Shown: piece after piece, positions 32,301 through 39,532 of the stretch
Position numbering within the stretch: the stretch's first letter is position 1
How the letters are laid out: the number at the start of each line of letters is the position of its first letter
Source: Lepas anatifera
Lineage: Eukaryota; Arthropoda; Thecostraca; Lepadidae
Reading direction: 5' to 3'
Assembly: GCA_034440635.1 (NCBI GenBank)
Contig: JAOTON010002093.1
Coordinates: forward strand, 458,031 to 522,030
DNA length: 64,000 nucleotides
The notes under the pieces: model-generated
Databases searched by the model: none
Told to the model about the DNA's origin: nothing
What the model saw: the letters and a program-made list of their open reading frames with translations, nothing else
Made by a program: the position numbers and the translations under genes

Positions 32301-35293
32301 GACGTGTGTGACAGCGACATGGTCGGCAGGGACGGGTGTGACAGCGACATGGTCGGCAGGGACGTGTGTGACAGCGACATGGTCGGCAGGGACATTTGTG
32401 ACTGACATGGCCGGCAGGGGCGTGTGTGACAGCGACATGGTCGGCAGGGACATGTGTGACTGACATGGCCGGCAGGGACGTGTGTGACAGTGACATGGAC
32501 GTGTGTGACAGTGACATGGACGTGTGTGACAGTGACATGGACGTGTGTGACGTGACAGCGACATGGTCGGCAGGGACGTGTGTGACAGCGACATGGTTGG
32601 CAGGGACATTTGTGACTGACATGGCCGGCAGGGACGTGTGTGACAGTGACATGGACGTGTGTGACAGTGACATGGACGGTGTGACAGTGACATGGACGTG
32701 TGTGACAGTGACATGGACGTGTGTGACGTGACAGCGACATGGTCGGCAGGGACGTGTGTGACAGCGACATGGTCGGCAGGGACATTTGTGACTGACATGG
32801 CCGGCAGGGGCGTGTGTGACAGCGACATGGTCGGCAGGGACATGTGTGACTGACATGGCCGGCAGGGACGTGTGTGACAGTGACATGGACGTGTGTGACA
32901 GTGACATGGACGTGTGTGACGTGACAGCGACATGGTCGGCAGGGACGTGTGTGACAGCGACATGGTCGGCAGGGACATTTGTGACTGACATGGCCGGCAG
33001 GGGCGTGTGTGACAGCGACATGGTCGGCAGGGACATGTGTGACTGACATGGCCGGCAGGGACGTGTGTGACAGTGACATGGACGTGTGTGACAGTGACAT
33101 GGACGTGTGTGACAGTGACATGGACGTGTGTGACAGTGACATGGACGTGTGTGACGTGACAGCGACATGGTCGGCAGGGACGTGTGTGACAGCGACATGG
33201 TTGGCAGGGACGTGTGTGACAGCGACATGGTCGGCAGGGACGTGTGTGACAGCGATTTGGACATGTGTTACACCGACATGGTCGGCAGGGACGTGTGTGA
33301 CAGCGATTTGGACATGTGTGACAGCGACATGGTCGGCAGGGACGTGTGTGACAGCGCAATGGTCGGCAGGGACGTGTGTGGCAGCAATTTGGACATGTGT
33401 GACAGCGACATGGTCGGCAGGGACATGTGTGACAGCGATTTGGACATGTGTGACGGCGACATGGTCGGCAGGGACGTGTGTGACAGCGCAATGGTCGGCA
33501 GGGACGTGTGTGAGCTGCTGCTGGAGGCTGACGCGGACGTGGACCACACGGACGGTGCCGGACGCTGTCCGCTGTTCGCCGCCGCCTCGATGGGCCACCA
33601 CGACGTGGTGCAGCTGCTGCTCTTCTGGGGCTGCTACTGCGACAACATCGACCCGGAGGGGCGCACTGTTCTCAGCGTGGCCGCCGCGCAGGGTTGCATC
33701 CAAACCGTGCGCCTGCTGCTCGACCGCGGTCTGGACGAGGGCCACCGCGACAACGGCGGCTGGACACCGCTCCACTACGCGGCCTATGAGGGCCAGGCCG
33801 ATGTGATAGACGCGCTGCTCGACGCGGGCGCCAAGGTGAACGAAGTGGACAATGACGGAAAGCATGCGCTGATCCTCGCCGCGCAGGAGGGTCATGTGTC
33901 CGCGGTGGCGGCGCTGGTCGAGCGCGGGGCCGATGTGAATCTCCGCTCGCACGACGGCAAGACGCCGCTGCGGATGGCCGCGCTGGAGCGGCACAAGGAC
34001 GTGGTGCACTACCTGGTCTGCAACGGCGCCGACGCCAGCTACCGCGACATGGACGGTCGCAGCACGCTCTACCTCCTCGCGCTGGACAACCGCACGTCCA
34101 TGGCGGCGTTCCTCCTGGACAGCGGCGCCGACGTGGAGAGCCGCGACCTGGAGGGTCGCACGGCGCTGCACGTGAGCGCGTGGCAGGGCCACACGGAGAC
34201 GGTGCGCCTGCTGCTGCAGCGGGGCGCCGACCCGGACGCGGCTGACGCGGAGCGGCGTACTCCGCTGATCGGAGCCGCCTGGCAGGGCAGGCCGGCTGTA
34301 GTGCGAGCTCTGCTGGCGCACGGCGCCACCGTCGACCACTGCTGCAGTCAAGGTGCCACTGCACTGTGCATCGCCGCCCAGGAGGGCCATCTCGAGTGCG
34401 TGCGGGTGCTGCTCGACCATTTCGCGGATCCGAACCACTCGGACGTGCACGGGCGGAGCGCGCTGAAGGTGGCGCTGAAGGGCCGCCACGAGGCGGTGGT
34501 TCGTCTGCTGGAGGAGTACGGCGCGAGCGGCTCGGCGCCGCCGCCGCTGCCGCCTGCCTGCCACGCCAGCACCAGCAACACGTCCATGAACTCGGCTTCC
34601 ACTGCCGAGACCAGGCCCAGTAACGCGGTGCTCCTGCCCGGCAACTCGCCTGCCCACTCGCCCTCATCCACCTTCGAGAAGAACCAGTCCTACGCATCGT
34701 TGTGCGGTGGCGATAACTCCAACAGTAAATCCAGCAGCAACCTGACCGACTCCACCGGCAAGTCGTCGCAGGCGTCGCAGCCGGCGCTGGACGCCTCGCC
34801 GGTGGCCGGTGCGCTGTCCTTCACCCAGCAGCTGCAGCAGTGTCGGCGGCGTGGCTCGCGCGCCAGTCGTGCCGGCGCCGGCACCGGCTCCTCGGCCGGT
34901 GGCGGCGCTGTCGGCGATACCGGCGAGCGGCGGCCGGCGCCGGCCAGCCCTCCGCCGGTACACGTGCCACTCATCTACGCGGACCCGCGCGACTCGCGGC
35001 CGCCCCCGGAGCCGGAGCCGGAGCCGGCGGCGGCCGGCAGCGGAGCCAGGCGGCGCGGCTCGGCGCAGTTCACATTCACACAGAACGAGCACATGCGCAT
35101 CATCCTGGGCACCAAGTCGTCATCGGCAGAGAGCAAGCCTCGGCGTGGCCTGGCCGCCGCCGCCAACCAGGGATTGAAGGCGGGCCTGGGGCTGCTGCCG
35201 CGCCCGCCGGCTGCGGCCAAGCAGCGCACGCCGGCCGCCGGCGGCGACAACGGCGGCGGCGGCGGACTCCTGCGGAGGGAGACGCCTCTATAA
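10785..35293 (+). CDS. ANKRD50: ANKRD50-like NTPase and ankyrin-repeat protein (whole gene, three coding exons)
   Basis: Coding parts are 10785-11393, 11678-13346 and 33502-35293, giving about 1,356 residues against roughly 1,430 in human ANKRD50. Order of parts: short Pro-rich start, FFCRQWVF, P-loop GGVGTGKT (43-50), hydrophobic Walker-B-like LLLLVDAAD (153-161), conserved ISLDDLRKA and [23 protein letters not shown], an acidic spacer, at least 17 ankyrin repeats, a Ser/Pro/Ala-rich tail and the C-terminus ETPL. ANKRD50 in vertebrates is an endosomal protein linked to SNX27-retromer recycling; the class I PDZ ligand with Glu at -3 fits SNX27 binding. That role is carried over from the family. 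One oddity is a single-base frameshift near 12206; another is intron 2 of 20,155 bp ending in a minisatellite. The identity is firm; intactness is not. Confidence 0.93.
11394..11677 (+). other. ANKRD50: intron 1
   Basis: This is a 284-bp GT-AG intron: donor GTGAGC at 11394, acceptor CCTACAG ending 11677. The joined protein reads GFRK then ISLDDLRKA, matching the family without a gap. A frame runs on to 11564 past the donor but loses all similarity there. Confidence 0.9.
11678..13346 (+). CDS. ANKRD50: ANKRD50-like exon 2: helical region, acidic spacer, first ankyrin repeats
   Basis: The first 176 codons (to 12205) carry [38 protein letters not shown] and [22 protein letters not shown]. Similarity then continues in the next frame ([16 protein letters not shown]), so one base is missing or two are extra at 12206-12211. 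After that come an acidic Asp/Glu/Ala-rich spacer (about 12460-12660) and ankyrin repeats at about 33-residue spacing with [15 protein letters not shown] helices. The exon ends inside a repeat at LLVAAFEGH plus the first two bases of an Arg codon (phase 2); the donor is GTGAGT at 13347. Confidence 0.9.
12203..12211 (+). other. ANKRD50: one-base frameshift in exon 2
   Basis: Homology leaves frame 2 after the codons for RFLC (12194-12205) and resumes in frame 1 at GAC (12208-12210). No splice-site pair explains such a small step. It could be a sequencing or assembly deletion in the GC-rich run TGTGTGCGACCC, a real disabling mutation, or, less likely, recoding. Everything downstream is free of stops in the new frame, which favours an assembly error or a very recent change. 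Confidence 0.8.
13702..13721. repeat. 20-bp perfect palindrome
   Basis: GGTTTTAACCGGTTAAAACC reads the same on both strands. A related GGxTTAACCGG motif recurs near 20030-20045 within a similar TTTTTGCC context, so it belongs to a degraded dispersed repeat present at about 13680-13740 and 19990-20095. Confidence 0.7.
13859..14319 (+). mobile_element. TTAA-flanked MITE, copy 2 of 3
   Basis: TTAA at 13860-13863 and 14315-14318 brackets perfect 17-bp terminal inverted repeats AGGGAATGTGGCACCTT and AAGGTGCCACATTCCCT. The interior shares long stretches (GTGTGACGACATATGCTGAC, CAATCGAAGCCCTTGAAG) with the copy at 52366-52779. No protein is encoded. This is the best-preserved copy. Confidence 0.9.
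14785..14965 (+). mobile_element. tRNA-derived SINE
   Basis: There is a perfect RNA polymerase III B box, GGTTCAAGTCC, at 14846-14856, preceded by an anticodon-arm-like CTTGTCTTCTAAGCCA and followed by CCGGCGGAGCC, which looks like a tRNA 3' half. The 5' acceptor strand is not matched, so this is not a working tRNA gene. The unit continues into an unrelated body with a small hairpin (ACTCTCCCAACAGTGTGAGAGT) and ends CGTTAAACCCCAACAA, like the AAACCCCAA ends of the LINEs in this intron. The left boundary is approximate. Confidence 0.6.
14966..16647. repeat. decayed AGGTCA-family repeat, then unannotated intron
   Basis: About 15120-15540 is a worn copy of the TTAA family, sharing the order of motifs (rearranged AGGTCA sites, ATCGAAAATCCCG, GATCAATACAG) with 45960-46360. 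At 15640-15760 a short local duplication around CATCCTCTAGATTC is visible. I recognise nothing in the remaining stretch up to the duplicated target at 16648-16659. Confidence 0.5.
16684..16719 (+). promoter_or_regulatory. 5'-terminal hairpin of element 1
   Basis: TGCCGGACC (16684-16692) pairs with GGTCCGGCA (16711-16719), giving a 9-bp stem 24 bases from the element start. An equivalent stem sits at the same place in element 2, so it is probably a conserved feature of the LINE 5' end. Confidence 0.6.
17766..18416 (+). pseudogene. LINE ORF1 (gag-like) fragment
   Basis: The frame opens upstream, with the first ATG at 17766. It encodes a Ser-rich start, then an RNA-binding gag-like domain with the landmarks [21 protein letters not shown] and GVVEVHRI seen in ORF1 of I- and Jockey-type LINEs. 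The frame stops at 18416 just as the first zinc knuckle begins (CYGC), where the internal deletion starts. The knuckles are lost, so the product would be truncated. Confidence 0.8.
18398..19471 (+). pseudogene. LINE ORF2 C-terminal fragment: RNase H and Cys/His tail
   Basis: After the deletion joint the frame encodes the region downstream of reverse transcriptase and an RNase H domain with its acidic residues ([31 protein letters not shown] followed by [11 protein letters not shown]). The C-terminal [10 protein letters not shown] and CQRCAAPL motif of I-like elements follows. No APE or RT core is left. The ATG at 18398 is internal and not a natural start; this frame is out of phase with the upstream ORF1 piece. 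Confidence 0.85.
20098..20316. repeat. left piece of an AGGTCA-family element split by element 2
   Basis: It contains ACATCATTCGAAAGCTCTTG, also found at 45549-45568 in the complete family member, and AGGTCAGGTCA sites. Its continuation is at 27493-27930, on the other side of the 7.2-kb LINE. Confidence 0.6.
20353..20370 (+). promoter_or_regulatory. 5'-terminal hairpin of element 2
   Basis: TGCCGGA and TCCGGCA form a 7-bp stem closed by a TTCG loop, which in RNA is an exceptionally stable tetraloop. It starts 24 bases from the element's 5' end, as in element 1. Confidence 0.6.
21305..23214 (+). pseudogene. LINE ORF1 (gag-like, three zinc knuckles), frameshifted
   Basis: It starts at the ATG 21305. 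An RNA-binding domain ([28 protein letters not shown]) is followed by a CX2CX4HX4C knuckle ([14 protein letters not shown]). One base is then missing near 22035; in the next frame a second knuckle ([14 protein letters not shown]) and a third ([15 protein letters not shown]) follow. That frame stops at 22383, and the Ser/Pro-rich C-terminal part continues in yet another frame to the stop at 23212-23214. The protein would be nucleic-acid binding and form the LINE ribonucleoprotein; this copy cannot make it whole. Confidence 0.85.
23211..27305 (+). pseudogene. LINE ORF2 (APE endonuclease, reverse transcriptase, RNase H), frameshifted and interrupted
   Basis: The ATG at 23211 overlaps the ORF1 stop (ATGA). 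The APE domain has [22 protein letters not shown] and GSDHYPIW. The RT has [39 protein letters not shown] and the catalytic FVDDF (about 25249-25263). RNase H has [30 protein letters not shown] and VPSHVG followed by NERADEAA. A Cys/His tail ([14 protein letters not shown]) ends it. Frameshifts lie near 24190, 24500, 24770 and 26200, and an insertion at about 26510-26822. The domain order with RNase H fits the I group; finer placement needs a tree. Confidence 0.9.
26510..26822. mobile_element. 0.3-kb non-autonomous insertion inside LINE RNase H end
   Basis: The LINE frame reads on correctly if this piece is removed. An 11-bp near-repeat (GCATGCGCGCA at 26499-26509, GCATGCGTGCA at 26823-26833) may be its target duplication. 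Its left 100 bases include a palindromic core around TGACGTCAC with GGAATTCC-like flanks and match, inverted, 42841-42945. It has no coding capacity. Confidence 0.65.
27493..27930. repeat. right piece of the AGGTCA-family element split by element 2
   Basis: It shows scattered AGGTCA sites and a GC-rich end with a GGGGGTGG...CCCCCCTCCAGTG hairpin like the right ends of TTAA-family members at 47000-47035. The terminal TTAA is not clear because the end has decayed. Confidence 0.5.
27931..28330. other. unannotated intron stretch
   Basis: I recognise no gene or repeat here, apart from the TAA (28328-28330) that is the left target duplication of the next element. Confidence 0.4.
28331..29000. mobile_element. 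PIF/Harbinger-like MITE
   Basis: The left end GGGACCGTTCATTAATCACG and right end CGTAATTTATGAACGGCCCC are inverted repeats, flanked by TAA on both sides (28328-28330, 29001-29003). Three-base TWA duplications and GC-starting ends are typical of PIF/Harbinger. The interior repeats a TGACGTGGGGAGGGG motif near each end. No transposase is present. Confidence 0.7.
29001..29449. other. unannotated intron stretch
   Basis: I recognise nothing here before the minisatellite begins at about 29450. Confidence 0.4.
29450..30250 (+). repeat. minisatellite part 1: mainly 28-bp units
   Basis: Tandem units are built on GACTGACAGTGTYGACAGGG followed by ACGTGTGT, 28 bp each, with some divergence in the first copies. 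Each still contains the AGGGACGTGTGTGA core that also forms the start of exon 3. A short block of 30/21-bp units interrupts it at about 30000-30110. Confidence 0.9.
30250..33501 (+). repeat. minisatellite part 2: 30-bp and 21-bp units carrying copies of the exon 3 acceptor
   Basis: The 30-bp unit has the core GGTCGGCAGGGACGTGTGTG followed by ACAGCGACAT; the 21-bp unit lacks the GGTCGGCAGG part (GACATGGACGTGTGTGACAG). Both lengths are multiples of three, while 28-bp and 26-bp variants shift the frame at intervals. The last unit runs directly into exon 3: its CGGCAG is the acceptor and its GGACGTGTGTGA is the exon start. Because stops are rare, very long frames cross the array on both strands; I do not treat those as genes. 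Confidence 0.95.
33502..35293 (+). CDS. ANKRD50: ANKRD50-like exon 3: remaining ankyrin repeats and C-terminal tail
   Basis: The first G completes the Arg codon begun in exon 2, then [17 protein letters not shown] continues repeat 7. Ten further ankyrin repeats follow (for example [46 protein letters not shown]) to about 34530. The tail has Ser-rich (34600-34790), SFTQQLQQ and Arg/Gly/Ala-rich stretches and ends RRETPL with stop TAA at 35291-35293. The same C-terminus in vertebrate ANKRD50 is what makes the assignment secure and suggests PDZ binding. The frame stays open upstream into the minisatellite to 33152, but nothing there resembles the family. Confidence 0.93.
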
Positions 35294-37284
35294 CACCTGC
35301 CCAAGGCGAGTTCCGGCCGCCTGCTACGCCCATGACGCTTCGGTTTTTATCGACCGAAATCACGCAAACACCAATGAAATTTCGTTTCCTTGCTGCATTG
35401 CGTGTGGTTTTCAGACAACCAGAATTTGATTTGCCAAAGTTTTTGGTAGCTGGGTTGGGTTAAATGGATTAGGAGAGACTGATGCTTGGGCGTTTCTCGA
35501 CAGCCACTGGGCTCTTGAGCACGGAAATTAGGTTTATACCTTATGAAGTCCCTTACCCAGTCATTACATATCTGATGTCTGTGCTCTGAAACTGCGAAAT
35601 ACAGAATAGGGAATGCTGGTTTAAAACAGTGTCATGTCTCGTATACAGCGTGCTGAATTCCCCCGAGGGAAACATTAGACTGTGGATTTAAAAGGGCTAC
35701 GTTGACATAGCTTTCAAGTTTCTCATGCGGTCTAAGAAGTGGTACCAGCTGGATGACTCCCTGAGTGTCGGTGCTCGTGTCCGACGTGTATGTCCGCCTG
35801 TGTAGTGACGTGTCCGTGTTCCCGGCAGGCTGCGACCGCCGGCTCCCCTACTAGTCTGAGACGACGTCGATAGCGCCCCCGTTCGGCCGCCCCAGCTGCG
35901 GCCGGCGTGACCGGCACATCAAACGACGACGTCGATGTTTTATTACGCTGTTTGCACGAGTATTGCTGCCTCTTAGGGCCGTTGTTACAGAGGATTCTGC
36001 CCGAATGGTCCATTTGTGGAATTCATGTTCTCTCTTGTGCGATGGTTATCATGTTGGAAGCTGATCTGGTGATCGGGAAATGGCGAACCTTCCCGTTTTT
36101 TTCTTATTTCGTGTTGTGTAACTGATTGCGGTTAAGGCATACGTGTATGGAATATTTGGCAGCAGAATCATGAGTGTGCGATGAATTTGTTGTGTGTGGG
36201 TTTGCGTTAGCCGTGCACGAAGTCAGAATGCTTGATATTAAGGTCTCTGTGTTTCTAGTCTATGGTCTAAGTATGCAAGATTGGTAACCGATGGTGTACT
36301 GCCGATGACTTTATTCTGTTGGCATAATTTACCCACTTGGCTTGGAAACATCAGATGATCATCTCCGGGTGGGGCTTCTTCCCTTAGGAATAATCAGGTA
36401 TTATCATTCTTTGCGCCGGACTATGCAAAAACTTATATCACTTTGCGCCTGTTTCGTGATGTTCGGAGAGAAGCCTGCGATGACTAGCCGTGCGGACAGT
36501 GGCGACCTAGCGCTAGTATCGTGCTGCTCAGATGGTTTTGATGGTCCTTACTCCGGGATACTTGACCGGGTCTCGTTAGGCCGACCATGCTAACGATCAC
36601 ACCACCCCAACTCTATTGCGGTAGCCCTGGATCCCCTTCCCCAGGGTCGCGCCCACCGTAGCAATACTGAACCACTGTGCTTTGTCGTAACCTGCACTGC
36701 CTTAGGCGTCCTAGCGAATGTTACAGACACCACGCTGGCCAAGAACTGCTTACAAGCTACTTAATACATGTCACACGAATGCGCTCGTCTGTGGAGCCTG
36801 GAAAGAGGCAGAGGCTGCCGCCGATTCCATGCTAAGTGCCAGTACTCGAGGTGCGGTATGTATTCTTCTCATTCATGTCCCCCGTCTGTTTTCACTAGCC
36901 GAACTGCTGAATCCGGGGCCAGGGCGTTAGAAATACTTAGATAACGGCTTGACCTATGTATAGGAGGGTTCTAGGAAATGAGGTTGCGAGCGATAGCGGG
37001 CAAACGGACGCGATCACGCAGGTGAAAGTTCAGGTTTTATGCTGTATATTTGCATGTCACCAATAAGAATTGCGGTTTCGTCGATCTATGGAGCCAATTG
37101 TAAAAAAGTATACCAGCATACTCCTCGTTTCTGGCTTTGTCGCACAATCCCAAAATTGTAACGACCTGGGTTAGCCTGAAGGATCTGCATGTGATATGTA
37201 TGTACCAGCAGCTTGCCTTCTCTTCCATTACACCCACCTAGTTTTATCTTAACTCATGTCCCGCTGTGGTCGCGCGTGACTTGT
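35294..37284. other. 3' flank of the ANKRD50-like gene
   Basis: The 3' untranslated region must begin here. I did not find a clear AATAAA in the first kilobases, so its end is not placed. No further gene or repeat is recognised. Confidence 0.4.
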
Positions 37285-37296
37285 CTCAATAGGGGA

Positions 37297-37530
37297 GGGG
37301 AGGTCATGTGCCTCGCCTCCTGCCAATCTCATTTTCCGGATAAGCTGAAGAAAAATTACGGGCAGAATCCGGAATCTCTTGACGAGACGAAGAGAAATTA
37401 TACGAAATATTTTGGGGAGGTCATGTGCCTCGCCTCCTGCCAATCTCATTTTCCGGATAAGCTAAAGAAAAATTACGGGCAGAATCCGGAATCTCTTGAC
37501 GAGACGAAGAGAAATTACACGAAATATTTT
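37297..37530. repeat. 117-bp tandem duplication in a TTAA-family fragment
   Basis: Two nearly identical 117-bp units (37297-37413, 37414-37530) start GGGGAGGTCATGTGCCTCGC. The sequence AAAAATTACGGGC and following bases match 48245-48300, so this is repeat DNA. The 176-codon frame over it is a by-product of a unit length divisible by three. Confidence 0.8.
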
Positions 37531-37688
37531 GGTTGCGTCAACATTGAGGTCACCAAATATCAAAGAAGGTTGCGAAGGGTTACAGCAGGATGTTATAGAT
37601 TTTCCTTAAATATTTTGCTGAACGGTGCTATATATTTTTTGCATCACTGCTGTACTCTCGTGGCGAATCGAATGATGTATTACATTAA

Positions 37689-38060
37689 CACGCGCACTGG
37701 AGTGGGGTCTCGGAGCCCCCCCCTCCACCTGTTTCCAAGGTAACCAGAGAACCGCTCGTAGCCGAAAAACTATATTTGACTACGTTTAACAGAATTTAAA
37801 AGCGTGTCGATTGGTGGAATAATTTTGAAAATCGGTCGAAAATGTTTGACAGGCTTTCAAAGTCAGACTTGCATTTTCAGATCGCCGTAATCGCGCGGTC
37901 GGACCAGTTCACTTACATTGGAGAGCGAGTGGTGACGTCATAACGCGATATAACCGGGATGATATGTCAAGGTCACCTTACATAAAGATCACAGGTCAAG
38001 GTCATGTCAGCACTTTTATGTTCACGGACCTCAGTACTTCCGGTCAAGAGGCGTTACCCC
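37689..38060 (-). repeat. AGGTCA-rich TTAA-family repeat, inverted copy
   Basis: It starts right after TTAA (37685-37688) with CACGCGCACTGGAG and matches, in reverse, the right half of the element at 46600-47035, including the GCGCGGTCGGACCAGTT stretch. It fades out near 38060 without a second TTAA. Confidence 0.75.
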
Positions 38061-38620
38061 TAGTAACACAGCAACATTGTCACAATGTTGTGAAAATGTT
38101 CCGTATATATTGTGACAACATTGTCCAACAAGGTTGCCAGAACATTTGTTTGTGGACACGGGACAATGCTGTGACTATATTGTCCGGACAACATTACGGA
38201 AAGTCAAATCTCGGTATAATTCCTGTATTTAATACAAAATCCCTACAAAAGCATGTTTTTATGGTATTATTGTTACCCAAGAGTTTCCAAATACTCCTAT
38301 GTCTCCTTTTCCAGACAAATTATTTCTTGCCATAATACCTTGTTGTGATAGTTATGTCGCAGAAATATTGCAACAATGTTATTTGGGGCATTATTGCTTG
38401 GAAAATATTGCTACAACATTGTTGCAATATTATGGAAATGTTAACATATTGTGGCAATATTTTTTATGTTGTTGTGACAATATTGTTAAAACATTGCCTC
38501 GACTTTGCTACAATGTTGTGGATATGTTGTATAGATGTTGATGTGACAATATGCCTGCAATATTGGTTTTCAATATGGCTGTAATATTGCTTCCTGATAT
38601 CGTGGGAACGTCTACATTAC
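38061..38620. repeat. ACAATATTGT palindrome cluster
   Basis: Dense variants of the 10-bp palindrome ACAATATTGT and of ACAATGTTGT occur on both strands. Similar clusters lie at 40080-40740 and 41290-41870. No gene is seen. Confidence 0.7.
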
Positions 38621-38689
38621 TGATCATCGTCACATTCGTTCGAATCCGTCAGGAAGAAGGCTGGAGTTTCCGTTGAGCGTTCATTACTC

Positions 38690-39440
38690 GGAAGATACTA
38701 CACTCAGCCGGCGCCGACCGACCCGGCGTTGAGTAATTTATCGCAGTCGGACGATATGAACACACGCGGCCGGCCAGTGCCGCACACAGATGGCCCGACC
38801 CATGAGGCGAAGAACAGTTTATCGTAGTCGGACGATGTGAACACACGAGGCCAGCCAGTGCCGCGCGCAGACGGCCCGACCCATGAGTGTTATAATCCCG
38901 TTATGCTATGCGGCTTCGTCTCGCGCACACGTAAATGTTCTGTGCAGTAGCAGGCTGTGCTAGATCTCGACTCCCACCGAATGCAAACACACACCGGCCA
39001 CGGTCACCGCCGCCGGCCAAGCCCGGGAGGGGCAGCGCAAGCACGCCGGCCGGCGGGGAATCAACATCTCGCCCCACGACGATTGCTGCATATAATTAAC
39101 ATGAACCTCTTAATGGGACAAAATGCAGCAGAAACTAGTCTTCACACACATATGCAAATCGTTTGAAACACACTAATCATACGAGCGGTCGTTGCAGCGG
39201 ACCTGGAGGTGCTGGGCTGCCGACGGCCGCGTCGGCTGGATCTGTCTGGCTGGCCGGGGCGGGAAGCTGTGCCTGCTGCAGCGACACCACACGCTCCATC
39301 ATTTGTGAGAGCCGCTCCACCGCTCCGCCGATAGCTCCGCCGATAGCTACGCCTGCTGCAGCAACAACTGAGACAGTTTCTCCACATCACCCATTTTTAG
39401 CACTGAAACGCAGAACAATAGGAGCGAAAACTAAACATTA
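38690..39440. repeat. diverged GC-rich repeat related to the 1.2-kb duplication
   Basis: 38700-39070 holds two copies of a TTTATCGYAGTCGGACGATR block and a CGTCTCGCGCACACGTAAAT block that recur at 39470-39720 and 40860-40960. 39160-39400 contains a Gln/Ala-rich minus-strand frame with no recognised domain; it may be a coiled-coil relic of a mobile element. Confidence 0.5.
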
Positions 39441-39532
39441 ATTACACAATCCACGACCGCACCATTTTTTAATCCCGTTATGCTCTGCGACTTCGTCTCG
39501 CGCACACGTAAATGCTCTGTGCAGTAGTAGGC

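Larger units (their letters stand above)
13347..33501 (+). other. ANKRD50: intron 2 (20.2 kb, transposon-filled)
   Basis: The donor is GTGAGT at 13347; the acceptor CGGCAG ends at 33501. Joining gives [20 protein letters not shown], matching the ankyrin repeat across the junction in length and sequence. The intron splits repeat 7 between its two helices. It holds two LINEs, a SINE, MITEs and a 4-kb minisatellite. The acceptor has no pyrimidine tract and lies inside the last minisatellite unit. Confidence 0.85.

Noticed and set aside
30445..33046. Plus-strand frames of up to 287 codons inside the minisatellite
   Set aside because: Same cause: tandem units with lengths divisible by three. Only the final 350 bases, continuous with exon 3, are of interest.
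29450..33501. CRISPR-like repeat array
   Set aside because: Units are contiguous without unique spacers, and the context is eukaryotic.
29568..34657. Minus-strand open frames of 1,475, 1,196 and 1,081 codons over the minisatellite and exon 3
   Set aside because: They consist of His/Thr/Val/Pro repeats that follow from a stop-poor 30/21-bp unit read in several frames. All frames are similarly open, and no domain is present.
37213..37743. 176-codon frame with a repeated 39-residue segment
   Set aside because: It is a 117-bp tandem duplication in a dispersed non-coding repeat also present near 48240.
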